Positions 18,462-28,287 of a stretch of 64,000 bases of DNA are shown piece after piece (within the stretch, counting starts at the first letter, position 1; the number at the start of each line of letters is the position of its first letter). The notes beneath the pieces are model-generated. The model saw only the letters and a list, made by a program, of their open reading frames with translations, ran no database searches and was not told the origin of the DNA. Source of the DNA: Telmatospirillum siberiense (GTDB lineage: Bacteria; Pseudomonadota; Alphaproteobacteria; Rhodospirillales; Magnetospirillaceae); the NCBI RefSeq assembly GCF_002845745.1, contig NZ_PIUM01000003.1, positions 248,001 to 312,000 of the forward strand, in the 5' to 3' direction. A program made the position numbers and the translations under genes.

Positions 18462-19778
18462 ATGAGTGCCGACGCCACCTTGAGCGCGGTCCGGCTGGTT
18501 TCGCTGATCGATGTCGAGACCCGTGTTCTCAATGCCGCCTCCCGGACCGAACTGGCCTTCATCACGGTCAATGAGACGCACGCGCTCTCGCCTTATCGTC
18601 TGGCGATCCTGTGGAGTGCCGGCAAGGGGGTCGAGGCCGTGTCCGGGCTGGCCCAGGCCGATCCCAACGCACCCTTCGTGCAATGGCTGGAGCGGGTCTT
18701 CCCGATACTGGCCGGAGCCCATGCCGAACCGTCGGCGGTGACCGCCGCGGACCTGCCGGCGGAGCTCGCCGGGCAATGGTCCGAATGGCTGCCGTCGCAA
18801 GGATTGGTCCTGCCCTGGCCGGGCGCCGTCCTGCTGCTGGCCCGCGAGGACTCATGGTCCGAGCCCGAACGGCAACTGACGGCGCGTCTGGTCCGGGCCG
18901 TGGCCGTCGCCTGGCGGAATTTCGATCGCCCGTCGCCCTGGGCCCGGCTGCGCCGGCGGGGCTGGTCCGGCCAGCGCGCCCTGGTGACCGCCGCCGCCGC
19001 GGCGATCATCGCCGGGGCCGTCCCGGTGACCGATTCGGTGCTCGCCCCGGCCGAGATGGTCCCGGCCCAGCCGGCAGTGGTAAGGGCGCCTTTGGAGGGC
19101 GTGGTCGACAAGATCGAGGTCAGCCCCAATCAGCATGTCGCGGAAGGGCAACCGTTGTTCTCGCTGGATCCGACGACGCTCTCCGGCAAGCTTGAGGTTG
19201 CCAGGCGGGAGCTGGCCACCGCTCAGGCCGAATACCGACAGGCCGCGCAAGCCCAGGTCTTCGACCCCAAGGCGAAGAGCCAAGTGGCCATCCTGCTCGG
19301 ACGCAATGAGGAAAAACAGGCCGAGGTCGATTGGCTGCAAGGCCAGCTCGACCGCATCCGCGTGCGCTCGCCGCGCGACGGCGTGGTGGTGCTCGACGAT
19401 CCTTCCGACTGGCCGGGACGCCCGGTCGCGGTGGGAGAGCGGGTGATGCTGGTCGCCGACGAGACCGACACCGAGGTCGAGGCCTGGCTGCCGGTTTCGG
19501 ACGCCGGCCAGGCCACGCCCGGCGCCAAGCTGACCCTGTTCCTCAACACCGCCCCTTTGTCGCCGGTGCGCGCCGCCGTGCGAACGGTGGCCTACGAGAC
19601 GACGACGCGGCCGGACGGCACGCTGGCCTATCGGGTCAGAGCCGGACTGTCGGATGCCGGGCATAAACCCCGCCTGGGTCTCAAGGGCACGGCGCGCATC
19701 GACGGCGATCGGGTGGCGCTGGCCTGGTGGCTGTTCCGCCGTCCGGTGACCGCCGTCCGCCAGATGCTGGGGATCTGA
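18462..19778 (+). CDS. HlyD-family adaptor with N-terminal GAF-like cytoplasmic region
   Basis: The ATG at 18462 has ACGGAG just upstream and gives 438 residues. Residues 1 to about 160 look cytoplasmic and GAF-like (LSPYRLAILWSAGKGVEAVSG, SQGLVLPWPGAVLLLARED). One transmembrane helix (ALVTAAAAAIIAGAVPVTD, about 175-195) follows. Then come the periplasmic lipoyl halves (VRAPLEGVVDKIEVSPNQHV and VRSPRDGVVVLDDP) around a helical hairpin, and the beta-barrel. The cytoplasmic region suggests sensing or docking beyond a plain adaptor. Its stop overlaps the start of the M50 gene (ATGA at 19778). Confidence 0.82.
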   Translation: MSADATLSAVRLVSLIDVETRVLNAASRTELAFITVNETHALSPYRLAILWSAGKGVEAVSGLAQADPNAPFVQWLERVFPILAGAHAEPSAVTAADLPAELAGQWSEWLPSQGLVLPWPGAVLLLAREDSWSEPERQLTARLVRAVAVAWRNFDRPSPWARLRRRGWSGQRALVTAAAAAIIAGAVPVTDSVLAPAEMVPAQPAVVRAPLEGVVDKIEVSPNQHVAEGQPLFSLDPTTLSGKLEVARRELATAQAEYRQAAQAQVFDPKAKSQVAILLGRNEEKQAEVDWLQGQLDRIRVRSPRDGVVVLDDPSDWPGRPVAVGERVMLVADETDTEVEAWLPVSDAGQATPGAKLTLFLNTAPLSPVRAAVRTVAYETTTRPDGTLAYRVRAGLSDAGHKPRLGLKGTARIDGDRVALAWWLFRRPVTAVRQMLGI

Positions 19779-21886
19779 TGCTCCGCGCCGAGCCGACCCT
19801 GCCGCCGCTGCGCGAGGATCTGGCCCTGCATCCGGGACCGGTGGGCGCCGACGGGGCTCCCAGTTGGACCATGCACGATCCCCTGCGCAACCAGTTCTTC
19901 CGCCTGACCTGGCCGGCGTTCGAGATGCTGAGCCGCTGGCATCTGGCCGACGCTTCCACCATCGCCCGGGCGGTTTCCTCCGAGACGACGCTGGAGGTCA
20001 CGCCCGAGGACATTGCCGAGATGGCCACCTTCCTGGCCAGAAGCCAACTGCTCAAGGACCACGGGCCGGCCCAGACGGGCCGTCTGCTGGCGATCAATCG
20101 GGCCCATCATCTGCCCTGGTGGTCCTGGCTGATGCACCACTATCTGTTCTTCCGCATTCCGCTCGTCCACCCCGACCGCCTGCTCTCCAGATACCTGCCC
20201 CGGGTCGCCTGGCTGGGCGGATGGAGTTTCCGGCTGTCCACCCTGGCCGCCCTGGCCATCGGCCTGTTCCTGGCCGGCCGCCAATGGGACGCCTTCGCCA
20301 CCACCTTCGTCGACCGCTTAAGCCTTCCCGGACTAGCGGCCTTCGGCCTCACGCTGACGGTGGCGAAGGTCATTCATGAGCTGGGGCACGCCTTCACCGC
20401 CAGGAATTTCGGATGCCGGGTGCCCACCATGGGGGTGGCCTTCCTGGTGATGTGGCCCTTCTTCTACACGGACGTCAACGACGCCTGGACCCTGCCCGAT
20501 CGCCGCCGCCGGCTTCTGGTCGGCGGCGCCGGCATCCTGGCCGAGCTGACGCTCGCCGCCTGGGCCACCCTGGCCTGGGGACTTCTGCCCGAAGGCTCCC
20601 CCCGGGCGATCGCCTTCACCCTGGCGGCCACCACCTGGATCAGTTCGCTGACCATCAATCTGTCGCCCTTCATGCGGTTCGACGGATATTTCCTGCTGAT
20701 GGACACCCTCGATCTGCCCAACCTGCACGGCCGCGCCTTCGCCCTGGCCCGCTGGTGGCTGAGGGAACGGCTGTTCGATCTGGGAGAGCCGCCCCCCGAA
20801 CGGCACTCATCGGGCCGGCAAGCCTTCCTGATCGCCTTCTCTTTCGTCGTCTGGATCTATCGACTGGTGGTGTTCCTGGGCATCGCGGTGCTGGTCTATC
20901 ATTTTTTCATCAAGGCCGTCGGGATCCTGCTTTTCGGCGTGGAAGTCGGCTGGTTCGTGCTGCGACCGATCGTCCTCGAACTGCGCGAATGGCGCCGTCT
21001 GGGCCTGCGGCTGGTGGCTCGGCGGCGCGGCCTGATCAGCTCCGGCATACTGGCCGGGCTGTTCCTGGCCGCGATCATTCCCTGGAACAACCGGGTGCAG
21101 GCTCCCGCCATGCTGAAGGCCTCGGAACACGCGGCCATCTACGCCCCGGCCCCGGCCCGGGTGGCATCCATCGCCGTCACCGACGGCCAGCATGTCGAGG
21201 CCGGGCAGACACTGGCCCAGTTCGACACTCCCGATCTCGATTATCAGCTGGCCCAGTCCGAACGGGACATCGCCATCGGCCGCTACCAGTTGGCCTCGGT
21301 CGATTTCGATCAGCAGTTCCGCGACCATAGCCCCGTCATCGCCAGACGGCTCGAAACGGCGACCGCCCGGCGCACGGCTTTCACCGCCGACCGCGATCGC
21401 CGGCGGCTGACGGCCCCCTTTGCCGGGGTGGTGGTCGATCTGTCGCACGAAATGGCGCCGGGCCAGTGGATCGGCGTCAAGGAGCCGCTGCTGGCCATCC
21501 GCTCGGAAAAAGGCGCCCTGGTGGAGGCCTATGTGGCCGAGGAGGATCTGCCCCGGATCGCCGTCGGCGCCGGGGCGCGCTTCCTGCCCGAAGGCGCATT
21601 TACGAGCATCGCCGCCACCGTCACCGCCATCGACCGCACGGCGGTGCCGACACTCGCCGATCCGGCGCTGGCCTCGACATTCGGCGGACGCCTCGGAACG
21701 CGCGTGGCCAAACAGACGCTGATTCCCGACGAAGCCGTCTATCGGGTGCGTCTGACCGTCTTCCCTCCCCTGGCGGTACCGGTCAGCCGGCGGGGTGAAG
21801 CCTTCATCGAGGGCGAACGGCAAAGCTTGCTGGCGCGGAGCTGGCGAAGCCTGGCGGCCGTACTGCTGCGTGAATGGGGCGGGTGA
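19778..21886 (+). CDS. M50 site-2-protease-like membrane protein with C-terminal HlyD domain
   Basis: The protein has 702 residues from the ATG that overlaps the preceding stop. The N-terminal 100 residues resemble a PqqD-like winged-helix region (HDPLRNQFFRLTWPAFEML). About eight membrane segments follow, with the zinc motif H200-E201-x-x-H204 (VIHELGHAF) and the second ligand region LSPFMRFDGYFLL (Asp302), so the metalloprotease centre looks intact. Residues about 440-700 form a HlyD-like periplasmic half: IYAPAPARVASIAVTDGQHV, a hairpin, then LTAPFAGVVVDLS. Fusion of intramembrane protease and adaptor in an operon with TolC and a giant LEPR protein suggests processing coupled to export. 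It ends 6 bp from a convergent J-domain gene. Confidence 0.85.
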   Translation: MLRAEPTLPPLREDLALHPGPVGADGAPSWTMHDPLRNQFFRLTWPAFEMLSRWHLADASTIARAVSSETTLEVTPEDIAEMATFLARSQLLKDHGPAQTGRLLAINRAHHLPWWSWLMHHYLFFRIPLVHPDRLLSRYLPRVAWLGGWSFRLSTLAALAIGLFLAGRQWDAFATTFVDRLSLPGLAAFGLTLTVAKVIHELGHAFTARNFGCRVPTMGVAFLVMWPFFYTDVNDAWTLPDRRRRLLVGGAGILAELTLAAWATLAWGLLPEGSPRAIAFTLAATTWISSLTINLSPFMRFDGYFLLMDTLDLPNLHGRAFALARWWLRERLFDLGEPPPERHSSGRQAFLIAFSFVVWIYRLVVFLGIAVLVYHFFIKAVGILLFGVEVGWFVLRPIVLELREWRRLGLRLVARRRGLISSGILAGLFLAAIIPWNNRVQAPAMLKASEHAAIYAPAPARVASIAVTDGQHVEAGQTLAQFDTPDLDYQLAQSERDIAIGRYQLASVDFDQQFRDHSPVIARRLETATARRTAFTADRDRRRLTAPFAGVVVDLSHEMAPGQWIGVKEPLLAIRSEKGALVEAYVAEEDLPRIAVGAGARFLPEGAFTSIAATVTAIDRTAVPTLADPALASTFGGRLGTRVAKQTLIPDEAVYRVRLTVFPPLAVPVSRRGEAFIEGERQSLLARSWRSLAAVLLREWGG

Positions 21887-21892
21887 GCCCTC

Positions 21893-22600
21893 CTACTTCA
21901 GCAAAAAATCCTTCGCCTGATTGATCTTCGCCGCCAGATAGGTCGAGCCGCCGTGATCCGGATGCAGCTTGACCATCAGCCGGTGATGAGCCTCCTTGAT
22001 CGCGTCCCGGTCGGCATCCGGGGATAGGCCAAGGATCCGGCAGGCCTCCTCGCGAGTCATTCTGCCGTCGTCGGCCTCCCCGGCTCCGGAAGCGGCTCGC
22101 CAATCCGGCCAGGTCCGGTCCAACCAGGACTCCAGTAACTGAACCGACTGCGGATCGGCCCCGCAAAACCGATAGAGATCGAAAGCTTCCGCGAACGACA
22201 GTTGCGAAAGCGGCCGTCCGGCAAAAGGGCCGTCCCGCACCTCGCCCGAGAGAACGCCGCTGTCGTGATCCAAGCTCATCCGCAGGAACCGGGTCTCGAC
22301 CCGCGATTGGTTGCTGGAAGCGGTTTTGACGCCGCCCCCGCGGCCGCTCCAGGCGCGAAAGGCGCGATAGGCGTGGCGTGCCTGGATCAGCCGCATCAAC
22401 CAGGGGATCAGCGCCGCCAGTCCGGCCAGGGCCCAACCGAGCCGGCCGGTGACGGCCAGCACCAGGATGGCGCCGCCCAAAAGCAGCGCGCCCGTCCAAC
22501 GCGCGGTCTTCAGGACCATGGCCGGCGGCGTGGCGGCGAACCACCGGCTGGCCGCCATGACCGCCAGAAGCACCAACAGGCCGGCGAACAGAACCATCAT
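21893..22600 (-). CDS. Membrane-anchored J-domain protein
   Basis: The ATG at 22600 gives 235 residues and lies 2 bp after the upstream VWA stop. The frame stays open further upstream, but that part reads as a shadow of the VWA gene. The N-terminus has two hydrophobic segments (MMVLFAGLLVLLAVMAAS and GALLLGGAILVLAVTG). The C-terminal ~65 residues are a J domain, with CRILGLSPDADRDAIKEAHHR and the essential HPD tripeptide in KLHPDHGGS. The topology resembles TIM14/DjlA-type membrane J proteins that recruit DnaK. It is co-transcribed with the VWA gene. Confidence 0.87.
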   Translation of the reverse strand: MMVLFAGLLVLLAVMAASRWFAATPPAMVLKTARWTGALLLGGAILVLAVTGRLGWALAGLAALIPWLMRLIQARHAYRAFRAWSGRGGGVKTASSNQSRVETRFLRMSLDHDSGVLSGEVRDGPFAGRPLSQLSFAEAFDLYRFCGADPQSVQLLESWLDRTWPDWRAASGAGEADDGRMTREEACRILGLSPDADRDAIKEAHHRLMVKLHPDHGGSTYLAAKINQAKDFLLK

Positions 22601-22602
22601 GG

Positions 22603-23313
22603 TCAGTGACCGCTCAACTGCCGGGTCAACAGCAGCACCTCGCCCCCTTGCCGCTCGGCATAGTCGGCAAGCGCCTTGCGTCCACCGGCCGCGTAGACGG
22701 CGACGGCCCCCAGAAGGGCCCGCAATTGGGACGGGCTGGCGGCGTCGAAACGGCAGCATGCCCCCTTGGTCAGTCTGGCGATCGCCGCGAAGGCATCGGC
22801 CGCCCCTCCGTCTCCTCCCTCGTGAAACAGAAACGCGGGCACGCCGAGCAGTCCCAGTTCCCCGGCGCCGGACAACAGATCGTCGAGGGACTCCTCCATG
22901 CAGTCGCCGACGAACACCAGGGCATTGAGGCGCATCTTCGCCGTCTGGGCGATGGCATGGCGCAGGATCCGGCCGATCTGCGTCCGTCCGGCGGCGCAAT
23001 CGACCCGGCCCATGGCGGCGGACAATGCCGCCGGCTCCGACAACCAGCGGCTGGCCCGGCATTCGTCGAGCCCCCGGTAATAGACGAGTTGCACGTCCAG
23101 CCCGCCCAGCGCCGACGCCTCGCGGAACATCTGTTCCTGAATATGGGCGGCCTCCCGCCAGGTGGGTTCCCGGCTGGCCGTGGCGTCCATGGCGAACATC
23201 AGACGCCCGCGCCCTTGTCCGGCAGGGACCGGCATCCGCGAAAGCCGGTTCAGGAAGGCGTCGACGTCGGAAGCCGACGAGGGCCGCTCAAGGGAACGAT
23301 CATTCTTGCTCAT
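22603..23313 (-). CDS. VWA-like domain protein
   Basis: The protein has 236 residues from the ATG at 23313; an ATG at 23319 is equally possible, and no strong ribosome site decides. The central sequence RLMFAMDATASREPTW carries a MIDAS-like D43-x-T-x-S47 motif after a hydrophobic strand. NALVFVGDCMEES and GVPAFLFHEG fit further strands of a von Willebrand A fold. There is no signal peptide, so it is cytoplasmic. It is paired with a membrane J-domain protein, which suggests a chaperone-linked assembly role of unknown target. Confidence 0.75.
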   Translation of the reverse strand: MSKNDRSLERPSSASDVDAFLNRLSRMPVPAGQGRGRLMFAMDATASREPTWREAAHIQEQMFREASALGGLDVQLVYYRGLDECRASRWLSEPAALSAAMGRVDCAAGRTQIGRILRHAIAQTAKMRLNALVFVGDCMEESLDDLLSGAGELGLLGVPAFLFHEGGDGGAADAFAAIARLTKGACCRFDAASPSQLRALLGAVAVYAAGGRKALADYAERQGGEVLLLTRQLSGH

Positions 23314-23641
23314 GGTCATCAGCAGATAGGGCAAAATGGTCCCGAACGAAACCCCCGAATGAGGGACCCCATGCTATACGCCGGAGACGATTCGAAAACA
23401 AAAAACAAAACAATCCTTAACGCATGAATATAAAATATCAATCGATCATCACGTCGCCTTGGATTTTCGTCAACTCAAATGGCCAGCCGGAAAGCATGAT
23501 GAATTGAAATAATCTGAAACCATTGCGTTACAAATTTTCCAGCAATTCCGTTTAATTATCCATTATCTTCCTTCCTGCGGTGGAGAATGCTCGTTTCTCC
23601 CCTCTTTTTCGCCACATCAATTTCCAAGAGACGATCCTTCC
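23314..23641. promoter_or_regulatory. AT-rich divergent intergenic region
   Basis: About 330 bp between the divergent VWA and macA-like genes, with no gene seen. The stretch 23390-23570 is AT-rich (AAAACAAAAAACAAAAC; ATGAATATAAAATATCAATC) and probably holds both promoters. No clear palindrome was found. Confidence 0.45.
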
Positions 23642-24901
23642 TTGCCACACCAGCCACATGCGACGACGAAAAGTCGCGTCCGCCGCTCAGTCGTCATATT
23701 TTTTCTGGCGTTCGCTCTCTGCGGCGGCGCCCTCTGGTTCATTTTCGCCCCCTCGGCACCGCCACCTCCGCCGACGGTGCCGGTCACCCTCGCCGATATC
23801 GAAGATACCGTCCTGGCGACCGGCAAGATCGAAGCCCTGAAGATGGTCAGCGTGGGCGCCCAGGCATCCGGCCAGATCAAAAGCCTGAAGGTGGGCCTGG
23901 GCGACATGGTGAAGAAAGGGCAACTGGTCGCCGAGATCGATTCCCTGACCCAACAGAATGCGCTGCAAACCGCTCAAGCCTCCCTTGAAACCAGCCGCGC
24001 CCAGCGCCGCGCCAAGGAAGCCGTGCTCAAACAGGCGGAACTCGCGTTCAAACGTCAACAGCAGATGCTGGCCGAGGACGCCAGCACGCGGGAAAGCTAC
24101 GAAAGCGCCGAGGCGACGGCGAATGAAACGAAGGCGGACATCGCCGCCCTCGACGCCCAGATACAACAGGCGGTCATCGCGGTGGACACGGCCAGGGTCA
24201 ATCTCGGCTACACCCGCATCACGGCTCCCATCGACGGCACCGTGGTCGGCGTGGTGGTGAAGGAGGGCCAAACCGTCAACGCCAGCCAAACCACCCCAAC
24301 CCTGATCAAGATCGCCCAGTTGGACAAGATGACGGTGAAGGCCGAACTGTCGGAAGCCGACGTCATCCGGGTGAAGCCGGGTCAGCAGGTCTATTTCACC
24401 GTCCTCGGCGAGCCGGACCGGCGCTACGAGGCGGTCTTGCGCGCCGTCAAACCGGCCCCCGACAGCATCGCCGACGAGGATTCGACGACATCGAGCAGTT
24501 CCAGCGGATCGAGCGGAAGCTCCAGCAGTTCCAGTTCGAGCAGTTCCAGTTCGGCCATCTATTACGACGGCCTGTTCGACGTGGCCAATCCAGAAGGAAA
24601 ACTGCGCATTTCGATGACCGCCAAGGTCACCATCGTCTTGAAAAGCGTGAAGGGGGCGCTGACGGTTCCCTCGACGGTTCTGGGCCACCCCAATCCCGAC
24701 GGCAGCTATATGCTTATGGTGGCCGGAGGGCCGGGCCGGATCGCGCCCCGCCGGGTCCGGATCGGCATCGACAACAATGTCAACGCCGAGGTTCTCGCCG
24801 GTCTTTCCGCCGGCGAGCGGGTGGTGGCCGGAGACATGAGCAAACCGGCCTCCAGCCAGTCGAACACCATGCGACCTCCTCCGCCGCCGATGGGATTCTG
24901 A
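23642..24901 (+). CDS. macA: MacA-like periplasmic adaptor of ABC efflux pump
   Basis: This 419-residue protein has one N-terminal membrane helix (RSVVIFFLAFALCGGALWFIF). Lipoyl halves flank a helical hairpin (VGAQASGQIKSLKVGLGDMV and ITAPIDGTVVGVVVKEGQTV), then comes the MP barrel. The only in-frame start at the beginning is a TTG at 23642, with AAGAGACG about a dozen bases upstream; this start is uncertain. An insert of about 25 mostly serine residues lies near residue 283-306, where other MacA proteins have a short linker. It should bridge the MacB pump to the outer-membrane channel encoded two genes on. Confidence 0.88.
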   Translation: MPHQPHATTKSRVRRSVVIFFLAFALCGGALWFIFAPSAPPPPPTVPVTLADIEDTVLATGKIEALKMVSVGAQASGQIKSLKVGLGDMVKKGQLVAEIDSLTQQNALQTAQASLETSRAQRRAKEAVLKQAELAFKRQQQMLAEDASTRESYESAEATANETKADIAALDAQIQQAVIAVDTARVNLGYTRITAPIDGTVVGVVVKEGQTVNASQTTPTLIKIAQLDKMTVKAELSEADVIRVKPGQQVYFTVLGEPDRRYEAVLRAVKPAPDSIADEDSTTSSSSSGSSGSSSSSSSSSSSSAIYYDGLFDVANPEGKLRISMTAKVTIVLKSVKGALTVPSTVLGHPNPDGSYMLMVAGGPGRIAPRRVRIGIDNNVNAEVLAGLSAGERVVAGDMSKPASSQSNTMRPPPPPMGF

Positions 24902-24904
24902 CCC

Positions 24905-26869
24905 ATGCCGGCCTTGCTTGAACTGAAAGGCCTGCGCCGGGAATATCCGTCGGGGGACCAGACCATCACCGCCTTGAAGGACGTCGATCTCGTCATCGAG
25001 TCCGGCGAAATGGTCGCCATCATCGGCGCCTCGGGGTCCGGAAAATCGACCCTGATGAACATCCTGGGATGCCTCGATCGCCCCACGGCCGGCACTTACC
25101 ATATCGCCGGACGCGACGTCAGCCGGCTCGGCGCCGACGATCTGGCCGAACTGCGGCGTGAACATTTCGGGTTTATTTTCCAGCGCTATCATCTCCTCGG
25201 CAACCTGACGGCCCAGGGCAACGTGGAAATCCCCGCCGTCTATGCCGGACGGAACAGGTCGCAGCGCCGAGCCGGGGCGACCCGGCTGCTTTCACGCCTC
25301 GGCCTGGCGGATCGCCGGCATCACCGGCCGGAACAGTTGTCCGGCGGCCAGCAGCAGCGCGTCAGCATCGCGCGCGCCCTGATGAACGGCGGCCAGGTGA
25401 TCCTGGCCGACGAACCCACCGGAGCGCTCGATCGTCGCAGCGGCGAAGAGATGATGGCCCTGCTCGAAGAGCTGCACGCCGAAGGTCACACCATCATCAT
25501 CGTGACGCACAGCCCCGACATTGCCGCCCATGCCGACCGCGTCATCGAAATCAGCGACGGCGAAATCGTCTCGGACCGCCGGACCTCCCCCCGCGGGAAG
25601 GCTCCGGACCGGCATGCGGCCTCCGATGGGTCGGCCATCGACGGTTTCGGGAAGCCAACATGGCTCAACGATGCCGAACGCTATCTCGAGGCCTTCCGCA
25701 TGGCCTTGTTGGCCATGGCCTCGCATCGGCTGAGGACGTTCCTTACCATGCTGGGCATCATCATCGGCATCGCCTCGGTGGTTTCCGTCGTCGCCCTGGG
25801 CGAGGGGTCCCGGCAGCGGATCCTCGAAGACATCAATTCCATCGGCACCAATACCATCGACATCTTTTCCGGCCGCGGCTTCGGCGACGAACGTTCGGGC
25901 GCCATCCGGACGCTGGTGCCCAGCGACGTCGAGGCGCTCGCCCAACAGGCATATGTCGATAGCGTCACGCCAAGCGTCTCGACCAATGCCAGCCTGCGCT
26001 ACCGGAACGTCTCGGTCAGCGGCCAGATCACCGGCGTCAGCGAGCAATATTTTCGCGTCCGCGGCTACGAGATCGCCGAAGGGATGGCCTTCAACGTCAT
26101 CGGCGTCCAACGCCACGCCCAAGAGGTGGTAATCGACGACAACACGCGAAAGAAGCTCTTCGGCGCCAACCGCCCGGCCCTCGGCGAAGTGATCTTTCTG
26201 GGGGCGGTTCCGTGCCGCGTCATCGGCGTCACCAAGCCCAAGGCCTCGCCTTTCGGTAACTCCGAAAATCTCAATGTATGGATTCCCTACACCACCGCCA
26301 TGAGCCGCATGCTGGGGCAGTCCTACCTACGCAGCATCACCATCCGGGTCAGCGACGCCTTCCCCCCCGACATGGCGGAAAACGGCATCACCAGGCTTCT
26401 GACCAAACGCCATGGCGCGGAAGATTTTTATGTGCAGAACACCGACACCATCCGGAAAACCATCGAAAAGACCACTCAGACGATGACGCTGCTGATTTCT
26501 CTGATCGCGTTGATTTCCCTCATCGTCGGCGGTATCGGCGTGATGAACATCATGCTGGTGTCGGTCACCGAACGGACCCGCGAAATCGGCGTGCGGGTCG
26601 CGGTGGGCGCACGGCGCAACGACATCCTGCGACAATTCCTCATCGAAGCGATCCTGGTCTGCCTGTTCGGCGGCATCCTGGGGGTCAGCCTGGCGATGGC
26701 CATCCATTTCATCTTCAGCGAATTCGGCGGGACGGTCCGCATGGTGTTTTCGCCGCTCTCGATCGTCGCGGCCTTCGCCTGTTCGACTCTGATCGGCGTG
26801 GTTTTCGGATATCTGCCGGCCCGCAACGCCGCGCGGCTTGATCCGGTGGAGGCCTTGGCCCGGGAATGA
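24905..26869 (+). CDS. macB: MacB-like ABC transporter, fused ATPase and permease
   Basis: This 654-residue protein has an N-terminal ATPase with Walker [10 protein letters not shown], signature [15 protein letters not shown] and Walker [14 protein letters not shown] linker follows, then the MacB permease: one membrane helix ([22 protein letters not shown]), a large periplasmic domain with a MacB_PCD pattern, and three C-terminal helices including [19 protein letters not shown]. It powers export of macrolides, peptides or lipopeptides across the envelope as a mechanotransmission pump. It starts 3 bp after macA and overlaps the nodT-like gene by 4 bp. Confidence 0.93.
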   Translation: MPALLELKGLRREYPSGDQTITALKDVDLVIESGEMVAIIGASGSGKSTLMNILGCLDRPTAGTYHIAGRDVSRLGADDLAELRREHFGFIFQRYHLLGNLTAQGNVEIPAVYAGRNRSQRRAGATRLLSRLGLADRRHHRPEQLSGGQQQRVSIARALMNGGQVILADEPTGALDRRSGEEMMALLEELHAEGHTIIIVTHSPDIAAHADRVIEISDGEIVSDRRTSPRGKAPDRHAASDGSAIDGFGKPTWLNDAERYLEAFRMALLAMASHRLRTFLTMLGIIIGIASVVSVVALGEGSRQRILEDINSIGTNTIDIFSGRGFGDERSGAIRTLVPSDVEALAQQAYVDSVTPSVSTNASLRYRNVSVSGQITGVSEQYFRVRGYEIAEGMAFNVIGVQRHAQEVVIDDNTRKKLFGANRPALGEVIFLGAVPCRVIGVTKPKASPFGNSENLNVWIPYTTAMSRMLGQSYLRSITIRVSDAFPPDMAENGITRLLTKRHGAEDFYVQNTDTIRKTIEKTTQTMTLLISLIALISLIVGGIGVMNIMLVSVTERTREIGVRVAVGARRNDILRQFLIEAILVCLFGGILGVSLAMAIHFIFSEFGGTVRMVFSPLSIVAAFACSTLIGVVFGYLPARNAARLDPVEALARE

Positions 26870-28287
26870 CCTCTTTCATGACGATAAGCCGGCGTTTGTT
26901 TGGCGGACTCCTGGTCCTGTTTCCCGTCGCGTGCGGTCCTCTGATCGAAACGCCTTACGCGCCGCCCGAAATCGCGGTGCCCGCCCAATGGAGCGAGGCC
27001 GACGCGATCCCACCGACCCCGCCGTCGCCCTGGTGGCGGCGCTTCGACGACGCCGACCTCGACTTGTTGATCGAAGAGGCTTTGGCGCGCAACAACGATC
27101 TGGCGGCAGCCACCATCAAAGTCCGCAAGGCCCGGTTGCAGGCCGGACTGGCCGCCGACAAACTCGTTCCCGCGCTCAGCGCCGATGCCAGTGTCGCGGG
27201 CAGCAAGGATTGGTCCGACCGCCCACAGGCACTGACCTCTTCGACGACGAGCACCGCCGCGTTGAGCGGATCGCTCAGCTACGAAGTCGACCTGTGGGGC
27301 CGGTTGTCCCGCACCCTCGACGCCGCCCGCTGGGAGGCGGAAGCGACCCGGGAAGACCGGGAGGACACAGCCCTCTCGTTGGTCGGAACCACCGCCACGC
27401 TTTATTGGAAGGCGCTTTATCTGAAACAGCGGATCGAGATGAGCCGGCAGGATATCGCCTATGCCGGGAAAACCCTCGATCTCGTCCGCGTCCAGAAAAA
27501 ATCGGGAGCGGCCTCCGCCCTCGAGGTCCTGGAGGCCGAAGAAAACCTGCGAAGCCAGGAGGCCGATCTCGATGACTATCTGCGGAGCCAGACCGAGAAC
27601 AACAACGCGCTGGCCATTCTGTTCGACGGCCCGCCGCGCTCGATCGCGATCGAACGGCCCGGATTGCCTACCGGCGAGTTACCGGCCGTGGAGGCAGGGT
27701 TGCCGGTGAAACTGCTGGCCAGACGCCCCGATCTGCGCGCCGCCGAACTGCGGCTGCGCGAAAGCCTCGCCACCGTCGACGCGACGCGGGCCAGTTACCT
27801 GCCGACGCTGAGCCTGACCGGCAGCATGGGCAGTTCCAGCACCGCCCTGACGCAAGTCCTGCAAAATCCCGTCGGCACCCTGGGAGCCGGACTGACCCTG
27901 CCCTTCCTGCAATGGAACGAGATGCAGCTCACGGTGAAGTCCTCGCAGGCCGACTATGAGAAGGCCGTGGTCAATTTCCGCCAAACGCTTTACGCGGCCT
28001 TGCGCGACGTCGAAAACGCCCTTTCGGCCCGCCGGCGTTACACCGACCAGGCCGTCAAACTGACTGCCGCGGTCGAGGCGGCGCGAGGCGCCGAACGACT
28101 CTACGAGATTCGTTACCGGGCCGGAGGATCGACCCTGCAGGTATGGCTGGACGCCCAGAACAAGCGGCGCGCACTGGAGGAAACCTTGCTGGAAAACCGA
28201 CTGAACCGGCTGGTGACCCAGGTGACGCTGTTTCAGGCTTTGGGCGGGGACACGGCGAACAATCAAGACGGCCATGCTCCCCTTTGA
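26866..28287 (+). CDS. NodT/OprM-type outer-membrane efflux channel
   Basis: This 473-residue protein has a signal ending in LVLFPVAC (Cys23), a weak lipobox. The family patterns [36 protein letters not shown] and [18 protein letters not shown] are all present. It completes a MacA-MacB-channel operon (start overlaps the macB stop by 4 bp). The last few codons and the stop lie within a dispersed palindromic repeat whose second copy is at 42485-42813, so its C-terminal tail (NNQDGHAPL) may have been supplied by that element. Confidence 0.92.
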   Translation: MTSFMTISRRLFGGLLVLFPVACGPLIETPYAPPEIAVPAQWSEADAIPPTPPSPWWRRFDDADLDLLIEEALARNNDLAAATIKVRKARLQAGLAADKLVPALSADASVAGSKDWSDRPQALTSSTTSTAALSGSLSYEVDLWGRLSRTLDAARWEAEATREDREDTALSLVGTTATLYWKALYLKQRIEMSRQDIAYAGKTLDLVRVQKKSGAASALEVLEAEENLRSQEADLDDYLRSQTENNNALAILFDGPPRSIAIERPGLPTGELPAVEAGLPVKLLARRPDLRAAELRLRESLATVDATRASYLPTLSLTGSMGSSSTALTQVLQNPVGTLGAGLTLPFLQWNEMQLTVKSSQADYEKAVVNFRQTLYAALRDVENALSARRRYTDQAVKLTAAVEAARGAERLYEIRYRAGGSTLQVWLDAQNKRRALEETLLENRLNRLVTQVTLFQALGGDTANNQDGHAPL

